Assembly: GCA_016195385.1 (NCBI GenBank)
Contig: JACPZS010000045.1
Location: 1-36,996 of the forward strand
Source of the DNA: Verrucomicrobiota bacterium
GTDB lineage: Bacteria > Verrucomicrobiota > Verrucomicrobiia > Limisphaerales > JACPZS01
Length of the DNA stretch: 36,996 nucleotides
Direction: 5' to 3'
Below, piece by piece: positions 1 through 7,999 of the stretch. A model generated the notes under the pieces. That model ran no database searches and had not been told where the DNA came from. It saw nothing but the letters and a program-made list of their open reading frames with translations. The position numbers and the translations under genes were made by a program. Numbering within the stretch: position 1 is the first letter of the stretch; every line of letters begins with the position of its first letter.

Positions 1-63
1 CCAGTCGGAGCAGCCCAGCGGAGTGACTGCCGATCAAAAACCCGCACGGCGCAGCGACCAGAA

Positions 64-1569
64 ATGGATTTAGCCATGACCAAAAAACAATTCCGGCAAA
101 ATCACCCGGTTTTGCAGCGGCCTGTTAGTGGAGTAGTGGCGGTGTCGGCGGGTTTCACTCACAGTCTGGCCCTCAAGAGCGACGGGACAGTGGTTGCGTG
201 GGGAGTCAACGACGCTAGCCAAACCGCAGTCCCGGTGGGCTTAGGCGGAGTAGTGGCGGTGTCTGCGGGTAACAGTGGGCAACACAGTCTTGCCCTCAAG
301 AGCGACGGGACGGTGGTTGCGTGGGGATACAACGGCTATGGTCAAACCGACGTGCCGGCGGGTCTTACTGGGGTGGTGGCGGTCTCTGCGAATGGCTTTC
401 ACAATCTGGCCCTCAAGAGCGACGGGACTGTGGTCGCGTGGGGAGCGGGCACGAGCGACACGGGGCCCAACCCACACTATGGCCAATCAATTGTGCCCGC
501 AGGCTTAAGCGGGATCGTGGCGGTGTCGGCGGGCTATGAATACAGTCTGGCCCTCAAGAGCGATGGGACGGTTGTCGCATGGGGTGCCGGAGGGCCAGGC
601 CAGCCTATTGGCGACCCAAACTTCGGTCAATCGACCGTGCCGGTGGGCTTGAGCGGAGTGGTGGCTATCTCAGGTGGCGGCACTCACAGCTTGGCGCTCA
701 AGAGCGACGGAACAGTGGTCGGGTGGGGAGATAACACTTATGGTCAAACCACCGTACCGGCCTTGGCGCAAAGCGGGGTGGTAGCGCTGTTGGCGGGTGA
801 TTATCACAGTCTAGCGCTCAAGAACGACGGGACGGTGATCGCGTGGGGCAAAGTCTCCAACGGCTCAATTTTAGTTGATGCAACCGTGCCGACGGGTCTT
901 TGCGGTGTAGTGGCGGTCGCTGCGGGCGGCGGTCACAATCTGGCGTTGGTCGCAGCTTCCGCGCCACCGACGATCAACTGTCCGGCGAATATCGCGCTGC
1001 CGTGCAGCATCGATGGGCTTGTGCCAGTTTCATTCGCCGCCACCGCGACGGATAATTGCGATGCCACGCCTGCCATCACCTATTCCATAGCGCCAGGCTC
1101 CGGTTTCCCGGTAGGCACTACCACCGTGACCAGCACCGCCACTGACGCCAGCGGCAATCATTCATCCTGTTCGTTCAACGTCACGCGTCCAGCGCTGGAC
1201 TTCACCGGCTTCCTGCCGCCCATTGGCGGCGCGGACGCGACCGGCGGCAGCTTTGCAAACCCGGTCAAAGCTTTCAAATTGAAGAGCACGATTCCTGTCA
1301 AATTCACGGCTTCATGCGGTGGCTCCCCGGTGCTGACGGGCATCCACACGTTGCAAGCGATCAAGTGGAGCGCCGCGACCACTTCCGCGCCGCCCATCGA
1401 CGCCACGCCAACAGATGCGGCGACCACGGGCACCCAGTTTCGGCTGACCGGCGAGGAGTGGCACTACAATCTTGATACGAAGGCCACCGGGATGACCGCC
1501 GGTAAGTGGCAACTCATCGCCACATTGTCCGACGGCAGTCAGCATTCGGTGTGGGTCGAAATCAAGTAA
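64..1569 (+). CDS. RCC1-repeat / HYR / PxKF surface protein (possibly 5'-truncated by window edge)
   Basis: Residues about 23-300 are seven RCC1-like units of about 40 residues, each with a core like HSLALKSDGTVVAWG, which should fold as a beta-propeller. Residues about 304-385 look like a HYR (hyalin repeat) domain with paired cysteines and the motif TATDASGNHSSC. Residues about 395-501 match the PxKF type of bacterial C-terminal domain (NPVKAFKLKSTIPVKF). Such architectures are usually extracellular, but no signal peptide is visible after the ATG at 64. The frame is open back to base 1, so the true start and signal may lie outside the window; an ATG at 76 is an alternative. The repeats are also near-identical at DNA level. 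The role is probably adhesion or surface interaction; the substrate is unknown. Confidence 0.8.
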   Translation: MDLAMTKKQFRQNHPVLQRPVSGVVAVSAGFTHSLALKSDGTVVAWGVNDASQTAVPVGLGGVVAVSAGNSGQHSLALKSDGTVVAWGYNGYGQTDVPAGLTGVVAVSANGFHNLALKSDGTVVAWGAGTSDTGPNPHYGQSIVPAGLSGIVAVSAGYEYSLALKSDGTVVAWGAGGPGQPIGDPNFGQSTVPVGLSGVVAISGGGTHSLALKSDGTVVGWGDNTYGQTTVPALAQSGVVALLAGDYHSLALKNDGTVIAWGKVSNGSILVDATVPTGLCGVVAVAAGGGHNLALVAASAPPTINCPANIALPCSIDGLVPVSFAATATDNCDATPAITYSIAPGSGFPVGTTTVTSTATDASGNHSSCSFNVTRPALDFTGFLPPIGGADATGGSFANPVKAFKLKSTIPVKFTASCGGSPVLTGIHTLQAIKWSAATTSAPPIDATPTDAATTGTQFRLTGEEWHYNLDTKATGMTAGKWQLIATLSDGSQHSVWVEIK

Positions 1570-1583
1570 CTCCTAGCTTTTGA

Positions 1584-1633
1584 TCAAAACGTCGGTCCCA
1601 AAATCCACGGTGCGAATTCTTCGTCGCCGATAC
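1584..1633 (-). pseudogene. Remnant: last codons of an altronate dehydratase (uxaA) tail
   Basis: Read on the minus strand this gives GIGDEEFAPWILGPTF followed by a stop, the conserved C-terminus of UxaA-type altronate dehydratase. The same tail recurs at 5599-5832. Only about 16 codons survive. Upstream on the minus strand the sequence switches to the gfo 3'-flank repeat (1634-1668), apparently through the shared word GCGACGAAGAA. It is a scar, not a gene. Confidence 0.7.
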
Positions 1634-1668
1634 CGAGTTTGCTACCGCTGGCCATTCGCTGGTGGCCT
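1634..1668. repeat. Gfo/Idh 3'-flank repeat, copy A
   Basis: The segment starting GAGTTTGCTACCGCTGGCC matches parts of 2643-2707 (copy B) and 5414-5488 (copy C). Copies B and C adjoin a Gfo/Idh C-terminus; copy A instead adjoins a uxaA tail, so it appears to be a recombinant join. It abuts the stop of the neighbouring SDR gene. Confidence 0.65.
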
Positions 1669-2503
1669 AGCTGAGGTTCATGGTTTGAGGCGCAAGGCAC
1701 GAAAGCGCCTTAACATTCCGCGCATCAGGGGGCGCGAAAATCCACGGGCAAGCCCGATGGATCCACCACCCCACACGAACCGAGAACGGAAACACGATTA
1801 TCTCCTGATTGCGAAGGACTCCGTGCAGGATGGCGCGCGCGGCCTGGTCCGGTCCAATCATCCAACACCACGGGAGCTGCGCCAGATGGTCCTCCTTTCG
1901 CACGTTCCAATACACATTATGCTCCCCCATGTCTGTCCGCACCAGGCCGGGGCACGCGACGCTGACTTTCACGCCCAAGGTGGTGGCTTCCGCGCGCAGG
2001 GAAGTCGAGAAGCCGACGATGGCCCATTTGGTGGTGCTGTAGGCGGTGAGAATCGGTGTTGGCATCAGGCCGGTCATCGACGAGATGTTCACGATGTGCC
2101 CGAAGCCCTGCCGAAGCATTGCGTCATATGCCGCCATCGTGCCATGGACCACGCCGAAGAGATTTACGTCCACCACGCGCCGGAAATCGGCGACGTTGCC
2201 GTCACGGAGTTCGCCCACGATGGCGACACCGGCGTTGTTGAACATGAAATCCAGGCGCCCGTGAGAGGCCATGACGCTGCCCACCACTTGCCTGACTTCC
2301 GCCTCGCTGGACACGTCGAGCAACACCGCTTCGGCCCGTCCTCCGCACTGTCGAATGGCCGCCGCGACTTCCCTGGCTTTGGCGATGTTGATATCAGAAA
2401 CAATGGTGAGCGCGCCGTCCGCCGCAAGTTGTTCGCATAGGGCGCGGCCAAGGCCAGATGCGCCGCCGGTCACGAGCGCTACGCAGTTTGCCAGTTTCTG
2501 CAT
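1667..2503 (-). CDS. SDR-family NAD(P)-dependent oxidoreductase
   Basis: This is a short-chain dehydrogenase/reductase of 278 residues, the usual classical-SDR length. The cofactor loop TGGASGLG is at 12-19, NNAG at 89-92 and the catalytic Asn at about 114 (VDVNLFG). The catalytic Ser is at 142, with Tyr155 and Lys159 in YSTTK. Asp37 after the second strand (SDIN) favours NAD(H). The substrate cannot be told from sequence; family members reduce or oxidise alcohols, sugars, steroids and acyl chains. The enzyme is cytosolic. It stands alone, convergent with the RCC1 gene, and its stop lies at a decayed uxaA/gfo scar. Sugar-acid catabolism is therefore a possible but unproven context. No clear Shine-Dalgarno sequence precedes the ATG. 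Confidence 0.9.
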   Translation of the reverse strand: MQKLANCVALVTGGASGLGRALCEQLAADGALTIVSDINIAKAREVAAAIRQCGGRAEAVLLDVSSEAEVRQVVGSVMASHGRLDFMFNNAGVAIVGELRDGNVADFRRVVDVNLFGVVHGTMAAYDAMLRQGFGHIVNISSMTGLMPTPILTAYSTTKWAIVGFSTSLRAEATTLGVKVSVACPGLVRTDMGEHNVYWNVRKEDHLAQLPWCWMIGPDQAARAILHGVLRNQEIIVFPFSVRVGWWIHRACPWIFAPPDARNVKALSCLAPQTMNLS

Positions 2504-2519
2504 GAGGGCAGCTTGTATT

Positions 2520-2554
2520 GGTTGCGAGTTGTTGGTCGAGAGTTGAAAGTCATT
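2520..2554. repeat. Degenerate heptanucleotide repeat upstream of the SDR gene
   Basis: Five imperfect 7-bp units occur in a row: GGTTGCG, AGTTGTT, GGTCGAG, AGTTGAA, AGTCATT. Similar heptads occur inside coding genes at 15172-15199 and 19992-20026. Confidence 0.5.
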
Positions 2555-2642
2555 TCATTTCTCCAAACAGCACGTCCATATTCTATCGAACTTGTTTGTG
2601 CTTTCAAATGACTGTAGGCCAAGGGCGTTTGAGGCATTCGAT

Positions 2643-2707
2643 GGGAAGCTTCTTCGCCGCATCGATGTCGGGTTTACTGCCGTTGCCCATTTCGCTGGTG
2701 GCGTGGC
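2643..2707. repeat. Gfo/Idh 3'-flank repeat, copy B
   Basis: This non-coding flank lies directly after the stop of the intact Gfo/Idh gene. Together with the first 100 bases of that gene it aligns nearly collinearly with 5414-5577, for about 165 bp in total. Shared words include GAGCTTCTTCG/AAGCTTCTTCG and GTCCCATTCGATTTT. The rest of 2504-2642 shows nothing beyond the heptad repeat. Confidence 0.7.
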
Positions 2708-4072
2708 CTACAACGTCCATCCGCTGCGAAAGTCAGGTCGAATAAATTGATCCGCTTCCGGACATTTCTTCGCGCGCATGTGCGCCGCGTCCCATTCGAT
2801 TTTCTTGCCGACACGCAACGCCACGTTGCCGACTAACAATGCCTCCGTCAGCACCGAGGCGTAGGCAAAGTTCGATCCTGCGGGCGCGCCACCTTTGCAG
2901 GCCTGGATCCATTCCTGGTGGTGCTCTACCGGACGCGGCAGCGTTGGTTTCGGTGGCACGTAGCCAACGAAATTCTTTTGCGGCAGCAACAAAAACATAT
3001 CTTTCGCTGTCTCACCGCCGTGCCAGTCGCGCGTGAGCAAAGTTCCCTTTTTCCCGATAACGAGCGAACCGTTCGCCGGAATTTTTTCGCCGAGGAACAA
3101 GTCGGCGGGCGGCAGTTTGCCGCCGTCGTACCATGTCAATTTCACGGGCGGCAATTTTCCGCGCGCCGGGAAATGAAGTTCGATGATGCTCCAGAGCGGC
3201 GCAGTTTCTTTGAACAATGTTGACGACGCCTTCACCTCCGCCGATGTGGGCAGGCCGAGGTTCAACGCCCAAAAGGCAGTGTCGAGATTGTGGATGCCCA
3301 TGTCGCCAATCGCGCCGGTGCCGAAATCAAAAAAGCCGCGCCACTTGAACGGCACGTAAGCCGGATGATACGGGCGAAACGGCGCGGGGCCGAGCCAGAG
3401 ATCCCAATCCAAAGTCGCGGGCACGGGCGGAGTCTCGCTCGGACGTTCGACGCCCTGCGGCCACCAGCCGGCGGGCCGATCCGTCCACACGTGAAGTTCG
3501 CGCACTTCACCGATCGCGCCCGATTGAATCACTTCCACGGCGCGCCGCGTGCCCTCGAACGCATGCCCCTGCGTGCCCATTTGCGTCGCGACTTTGTATT
3601 TCGCGGCGGTCTCTCGCATCATGCGTGCTTCCCAGATCGAGTGCGTCAGCGGCTTCTCGCAATAGACGTGCTTGCCCAGCTTCATCGCGGCGACGCTGAT
3701 GACCGCGTGGTTGTGGTCGGGCACGCTGACGACGACGGCGTCCAAAGATTTTTCGACCTCCAGCAGTTTGCGAAAATCGCGGTAGCGCTTCGCGTTCGGA
3801 AATTGTTTGTAAGTTGCCGCCGCGTTCGCGTCATCGACGTCGCACAACGCCACGATGTTTTCCGTCGTGAGGCTCCGCAAATTTTCCGTGCCGCGCCCGC
3901 CCGCGCCGATGATGCCGAGGTTGAGTTTGTCGTTCGGCGAAACGGAACGCCGCGCCGCCGCACGCGCTTGCGGTTGAGCAAAATTCCAAGCAGGCAGCAA
4001 CAAACCCGATGCGATGGTCGTGGAGGTCTTGAGAAAGCGACGGCGAGTGAGAAAGAGTGGTTGTGAGTTCAT
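2708..4072 (-). CDS. Tat-exported Gfo/Idh/MocA family oxidoreductase
   Basis: The product is 454 residues from the ATG at 4072. I chose this start because it puts a twin-arginine signal (TRRRFLK, residues 9-15, then a hydrophobic stretch and ARA) at the N-terminus; the frame itself opens earlier, at 4198. The Rossmann loop GIIGAGGRG is at 53-61, and the family motif EKP is at 139-141 (VYCEKPLTH). The C-terminal half has the alpha/beta fold residues usual in secreted planctomycete and verrucomicrobial members. Known relatives bind NAD(P) and act on sugars or inositols, often in periplasmic polysaccharide or uronate breakdown. The exact substrate is unknown. A decayed homologue of its C-terminus lies at 5489-5577, so the locus once held a second copy. 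Confidence 0.9.
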   Translation of the reverse strand: MNSQPLFLTRRRFLKTSTTIASGLLLPAWNFAQPQARAAARRSVSPNDKLNLGIIGAGGRGTENLRSLTTENIVALCDVDDANAAATYKQFPNAKRYRDFRKLLEVEKSLDAVVVSVPDHNHAVISVAAMKLGKHVYCEKPLTHSIWEARMMRETAAKYKVATQMGTQGHAFEGTRRAVEVIQSGAIGEVRELHVWTDRPAGWWPQGVERPSETPPVPATLDWDLWLGPAPFRPYHPAYVPFKWRGFFDFGTGAIGDMGIHNLDTAFWALNLGLPTSAEVKASSTLFKETAPLWSIIELHFPARGKLPPVKLTWYDGGKLPPADLFLGEKIPANGSLVIGKKGTLLTRDWHGGETAKDMFLLLPQKNFVGYVPPKPTLPRPVEHHQEWIQACKGGAPAGSNFAYASVLTEALLVGNVALRVGKKIEWDAAHMRAKKCPEADQFIRPDFRSGWTL

Positions 4073-4230
4073 GGAACAAGCACCACAAGAACTTTGAATA
4101 GAAAGATAATCAACCGGAAAAATTAGCCGGAGCGTCGCGTGGCACGGAGTGACGTCGTAGGTATTTTTTGTGTGTACGAGGCGCGACGAGTGTTGCATGA
4201 ATGACTTGGCCGAGCTTCGGTCGCAGTCGG

Positions 4231-5307
4231 CTATCCACCAGCGATTGCAGCCAAATCGTGGTGGTTGTGAAAGATGCAGCTAATGTAAACATGAAGTCGT
4301 GTCGCAATGAGCAAAGATCTTTCAGGGATATACTCATTTGCGATTCCAACTAATGGCAGGCGAATTGGCCATTTTTTCATGGCTTCTTCATTCCAGACGT
4401 AAACGCCTCCGCCACTCATTCCATGTGGCAATGGAGCGGTCATAACCCTACGTTTTCTGTCGTGGAAAGTCCGTCTGCGGTGAAATCGAACGGCGATGTG
4501 CATGGAACGAGATAATCCCATCGCTTCGTATTCACTCTTCTTTGCCTCGACGCCTGACAACGTACAGAAATCCGCTTCGATTCTGCCAACCACAGTCTGT
4601 GCTTTTCGCCAAGGATAACCAGCGAGCGTGTAAGCAGTACGCCTGACCGGTTCTGCCTCCAACAAAACGTCTGAGCGTTCAAGCGCTGCGCGATCTGAAT
4701 GGAGGTTACTGGCACAATCATCATCCAGCCCAAAATACGCGACATCCAGCTTATCGTCAGCACGACGACCAGAAGGTGGTAATCGCATCGCCGCGAAATC
4801 GCCAGTGATTTGCATGAACCCATGCTTTCCCGGAATCAAGAGTGCGCCTTCACACTCGTAGTCTGTCACATGCGCAGCCGTAAGTAGAAACGGACGGTTC
4901 ACAATTCGAATCAGCACAGCAGAGCCGATAACTTCTGGCTTTGATCTGTCGAATCTTTCCAAAACCACGGGGACTGTTGCTGCGAATGTCGGATTGCCGC
5001 GAATGATGGCACTATAGATTTCACCAGCGCATTTAAGAGCATCTTCGACCAAGCCTCCTTTGAATCGCTCGTCAAATCGCTCTCTCAAAGGCGAGAATAC
5101 CTGAGAGAGGTCGTCCGATATATCCACTCCCATATTTTGAAGACTCTTCTTGCGAAATCTTGTCCATTCGGCCGGAGGCTGTTCCTTGCCCACATCATGA
5201 GGGACATTTTTCAATGAATGGACAACTTTTTTTGGAAACGGAAGGCCGAATGGAAAGCCAGTGGCCTTCTGGCTGTCTGTTGATTCTTTAGTTCTTTTCG
5301 GCTTCAC
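4231..5307 (-). CDS. Trypsin-like serine peptidase, cytoplasmic
   Basis: The product has 358 residues. A chymotrypsin-fold triad can be read: His146 in LLTAAHV, Asp188 in KLDVAYFGL, and Ser298 in GMSGGGV. The first 110 residues are polar and charged with no signal peptide or membrane segment, so the enzyme probably works in the cytosol; that is unusual for this fold, which is more often periplasmic (for example HtrA). No PDZ domain is present. The flanks are decayed genes and repeats on the right and a Tat-exported oxidoreductase on the left, with no operon partner. Stand-alone cytosolic trypsin-like proteins occur in accessory and defence loci, but nothing here proves such a role. Codons look less GC-rich than the neighbours, consistent with transfer. 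Confidence 0.75.
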   Translation of the reverse strand: MKPKRTKESTDSQKATGFPFGLPFPKKVVHSLKNVPHDVGKEQPPAEWTRFRKKSLQNMGVDISDDLSQVFSPLRERFDERFKGGLVEDALKCAGEIYSAIIRGNPTFAATVPVVLERFDRSKPEVIGSAVLIRIVNRPFLLTAAHVTDYECEGALLIPGKHGFMQITGDFAAMRLPPSGRRADDKLDVAYFGLDDDCASNLHSDRAALERSDVLLEAEPVRRTAYTLAGYPWRKAQTVVGRIEADFCTLSGVEAKKSEYEAMGLSRSMHIAVRFHRRRTFHDRKRRVMTAPLPHGMSGGGVYVWNEEAMKKWPIRLPLVGIANEYIPERSLLIATRLHVYISCIFHNHHDLAAIAGG

Positions 5308-5413
5308 AAGTGCATCGAAAGGTTATTGCTACGGAAAATTTTTCCCGCCTTCGCCGTCACCGCACCATCCACTGTGATGAGCGGCAGCCAAGAGAGTTTT
5401 TGAATTCTCCGTC

Positions 5414-5488
5414 AGGGAGCTTCTTCGTCGCATCAATGCCGAGTTTGCTACCGTTGGCCATTTTGCTTGATGGCATGGCTCACAATGC
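5414..5488. repeat. Gfo/Idh 3'-flank repeat, copy C
   Basis: This is collinear with copy B (2643-2707) and runs on into the decayed Gfo/Idh tail at 5489-5577. It contains the word GCGACGAAGAA (minus strand), which also occurs in the uxaA tail of copy A and may have served as a recombination point. Between 5308 and 5413 nothing is recognisable. Confidence 0.65.
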
Positions 5489-5577
5489 TCACCCGTTCCA
5501 GGAGTCGGGCCGAACGAATGGATCCCGCTTCGGGATAGTTTTCGCGAGTATGTGCGTCACGTCCCATTCGATTTTTT
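5489..5577 (-). pseudogene. Remnant: C-terminus of a second Gfo/Idh oxidoreductase
   Basis: The minus strand reads KIEWDVTHILAKTIPKRDPF, then VRPDSWNG and a stop. The intact gene at 2708 reads KIEWDAAHMRAKKCPEADQF and IRPDFRSG at its C-terminus. Only about 29 codons survive, and the frame is lost upstream. Confidence 0.75.
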
Positions 5578-5598
5578 GCTTTGCTCCACGGCAATCCA

Positions 5599-5832
5599 TC
5601 AGAACGTCGGCCCCAAAACCCACGGCGCGAATTCTTCGTCACCGATGCCGGCGAGTTCGCTCTTGGTGCGCTCACCGCTCGCGACGGAAACAATTTTCTC
5701 GAAGATGCGCTGGCCAACTTGCTCCACCGTCTCGGTGCCGTCGAGAATCGTACCGGCGTTGATGTCCATGTCTTCGTTCATCCAGTTGAAGAGCGTGGAG
5801 TTCGTCGCGACCTTGATGCACGGCCTCGGTTT
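5599..5832 (-). pseudogene. Remnant: C-terminal part of altronate dehydratase (uxaA)
   Basis: About 78 codons survive in one frame, from KPRPCIKVATNSTLF through DMDINAGTILDG and GQRIFEKIVSVASGERTKSE to GDEEFAPWVLGPTF and the stop. These are hallmark segments of the UxaA C-terminal domain (D-altronate to 2-keto-3-deoxygluconate). The N-terminal bulk of the roughly 500-residue enzyme is missing. On its 5' side the sequence becomes a VapB-like antitoxin remnant in another frame. Confidence 0.8.
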
Positions 5833-6053
5833 CCAGTTCGTCGGCAAGTTTGTTGAAACTGGTTGGATCAACGCCCGTGCGAACGCCCAGCGCCCGTGCT
5901 TTGATCACGAAGCGGGTGGTCTTTGGTGGAATCAATTTTCCGGTCAAAGCCGAACGCAAAGCCGCGTTCAGTGTTTGTTTGAAAGATCGGCGCGAACGAT
6001 GCGTCGCGTCGCATCCGTTCCACATCCTTGTCTAGCGTCACCGTGGTTCTCAT
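5820..6053 (-). pseudogene. Frameshifted VapB-like ribbon-helix-helix antitoxin
   Basis: From the ATG at 6053 one frame reads MRTTVTLDKDVERMRRDA, a typical MetJ/Arc-type antitoxin start. After about 18 codons the homology continues in a different frame as HRSRRSFKQTLNAALRSAL, then RALGVRTGVDPTSFNKLADE. The shift lies near 5995-6005. No PIN-domain toxin follows; the gene runs straight into the uxaA tail, so the toxin partner is gone. Confidence 0.65.
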
Positions 6054-6099
6054 GTCGGCATCGTGATGCTCCAACGAAGTGCTGTCAAGATGCGCATAA

Positions 6100-6436
6100 A
6101 AGCTATCGAACTGGAATGCCTGACCAAGACAAAGCAACAGCGTTGGTAGGACTCAAAGACCAATCCGCCGGCGAAACAGTCGCGCGCGCGGTCAAATACT
6201 TTCACGAACATGCAGCGCGCATGGACTATCGGGCCGGCGCGCGCCAGGGCGAACTCATCGGCAGTGGTCCGGTCGAAGCCTCCTGGCGGCAGACTCAATG
6301 CCGCTTCAAACGCATCGGGCAGTTCTGGAGCCAGCAAGGCGATGAAGCCTTGATGTGTTCGGAAACTTTCTGGCGCAACCACCGCTGGCGCCTTCTCTTC
6401 CCGCACACCTCTCCCGACAACTCCGCTGGAAACTGA
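6100..6436 (+). pseudogene. Transposase, C-terminal fragment
   Basis: About 110 residues remain of a transposase: VKYFHEHAARMDY, then GELIGSGPVEASWRQTQCRF, KRIGQFWSQQGDEAL and ETFWRNHRWRLLFPH, ending at a stop at 6436. The ‘GSG.VE’ and ‘FKR.GQFW’ motifs are typical of the 3' end of a DDE-type insertion-sequence transposase (ISKra4-like families share them). I cannot fix the family. The frame is open further upstream, but that part is antisense to the decayed antitoxin and uxaA pieces. No terminal inverted repeats were identified; 6437-6507 shows nothing else. Confidence 0.7.
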
Positions 6437-6507
6437 GATGCGCCCTGGTGTTTGGCAATGACTCCTCGACACCCAGTCATAGCGGCGTGTAACATAACGC
6501 ACTAGAG

Positions 6508-7938
6508 ATGCCTGCACAACCTGCTCAACTTAACCACAATGCGCTTAGCTTGCGGGACGTGGTGTTTCAAGGCATCACACACATAGCGCCGGCCGTCAAC
6601 GTCGTCTTCACTCTGCCCGTGATCGCTGCCCACGCGGGTGCAGCGATGCCGCTGTCGCTGCTTCTAAGTGTAGTGGTCTGCTTCCTGATCGCGAACACTG
6701 TGGCGCAGTTCTCGCGCTATGTACCGTCCAGCGGCGGCTACTACACCTTCGTTTCACGCGGCCTCGGGCCTCGCTGGGGCTTTCTGACGACATGGAGCTA
6801 CTTGATTTATGAAGTTGTCGGCCCGGCGGCGCCCATTGGTATCCTTGGTCTCGCGACGGCCGGATTTGTGAAGGCGGGTATCGGCTACGACATCCCTTGG
6901 TGGATCTTCTCGGTCGCGATGAGTGTCGTCGTGTGGATTCTCACCTACCGCAGCGTCCGGCTTTCGGCGCACACCACCGCCATCCTCGGTGCAGTCGAGA
7001 TATTGATTCTGCTGGCACTCGGCGTGACGTTCCTCATCTATCCGGCCGACGGATCATCGATGACCGCGCCTTTGGATCCGTCGTCGGCTCCGAAGAAATG
7101 GGGCGTCCTGGGCGGCATGGTCTTCTCTATTTTGGCGCTAAGCGGCTTTGAGGCTCCCGCGCCGCTGGCCGAGGAAAGCAAACGCCCGACACGCTTCATC
7201 TACCTGGCAATTTTTCTTTCGCTGGTCATTGTCGGCGTCTTTTATGTCTTCATGGCCTACAGCAGCGCCGTGGGCTGGGGCACCGCCAACCTGGCCGGGT
7301 TCGTCAACGAGGACTCCTACTACACGCTCGTCAAAAAAGTCTGGGGCAACGGCTGGTGGCTCGTCTTTTTCGCGTTGATCAACTGCACGCTGGCCTTGGG
7401 TGTTTCAGGCACCAATGCTGCCACTCGCGTGATCTACACCATGGCGCTGGCCAGAACCCTTCCTGCGCCACTGAAGAAAATCCACCCGGTTCACCGCACG
7501 CCTTACGTGGCTGTTCACGTTTTCCAGATCCTGCAAATCGCCTGCTTTCTGCTGGTCGGCGTGTGCCTCGGGCCGGGCACGATCTTCCCGTTTATTGGAA
7601 CCATTGGCTCGCTCGCCGTGATCGTGCTCTACATGCTCGCCAACGTCGCGCTCACCCTCTTCGTGTGGCAGCGGCACCGCCCGGACTTCTCGATCTGGCG
7701 TCACGGCGTGGTGCCGGCGATGGGAACCTTGATGCTTATCCCTGTGGTCGTCATTACCGTCTGGGAGTTCCCGGAAAATCTCCTCAACTTCAGCCAATGG
7801 GCGGTCCAGAAGCCGCCCTTCAACCTGGCGCCGTATTGTTTTGTGGCCTTGATGATCCTGGGTTTAGCAGTGATGTGGGTGCTCCAGGCACGGCGGCCTG
7901 AAGCGCTGAAGCGCGATCTGTCACAAGTGTCTGAATGA
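6508..7938 (+). CDS. APC-superfamily amino acid permease
   Basis: The protein has 476 residues with about twelve hydrophobic segments spread over its whole length, fitting the amino acid-polyamine-organocation superfamily. Family features are the Gly-rich first helix (FQGITHIAPAVNVVF), the SSGGYYTFVSRGLGP segment after helix 2, and GFEAPAPLAEESKRP after helix 6, the conserved region with the Glu-rich loop. It sits in the inner membrane and probably imports an amino acid or related amine using the ion gradient; the substrate is not readable. The next gene, an M24 peptidase homologue, starts 61 bp downstream on the same strand, so uptake plus hydrolysis of a peptide or amino-acid conjugate is a reasonable guess. 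The gene begins just after a transposase scar. Confidence 0.88.
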   Translation: MPAQPAQLNHNALSLRDVVFQGITHIAPAVNVVFTLPVIAAHAGAAMPLSLLLSVVVCFLIANTVAQFSRYVPSSGGYYTFVSRGLGPRWGFLTTWSYLIYEVVGPAAPIGILGLATAGFVKAGIGYDIPWWIFSVAMSVVVWILTYRSVRLSAHTTAILGAVEILILLALGVTFLIYPADGSSMTAPLDPSSAPKKWGVLGGMVFSILALSGFEAPAPLAEESKRPTRFIYLAIFLSLVIVGVFYVFMAYSSAVGWGTANLAGFVNEDSYYTLVKKVWGNGWWLVFFALINCTLALGVSGTNAATRVIYTMALARTLPAPLKKIHPVHRTPYVAVHVFQILQIACFLLVGVCLGPGTIFPFIGTIGSLAVIVLYMLANVALTLFVWQRHRPDFSIWRHGVVPAMGTLMLIPVVVITVWEFPENLLNFSQWAVQKPPFNLAPYCFVALMILGLAVMWVLQARRPEALKRDLSQVSE

Positions 7939-7999
7939 TTCCCCGGCTGGTTCCTATCCTTTCTCCGCTGTGTGGATTTGCCGAAGTAACTCAACCATC

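Noticed and set aside
140-960. Regularly spaced repeats near the start, CRISPR-like at a glance
   Set aside because: The period is about 120 bp, the units are translated, and they form RCC1 blades.
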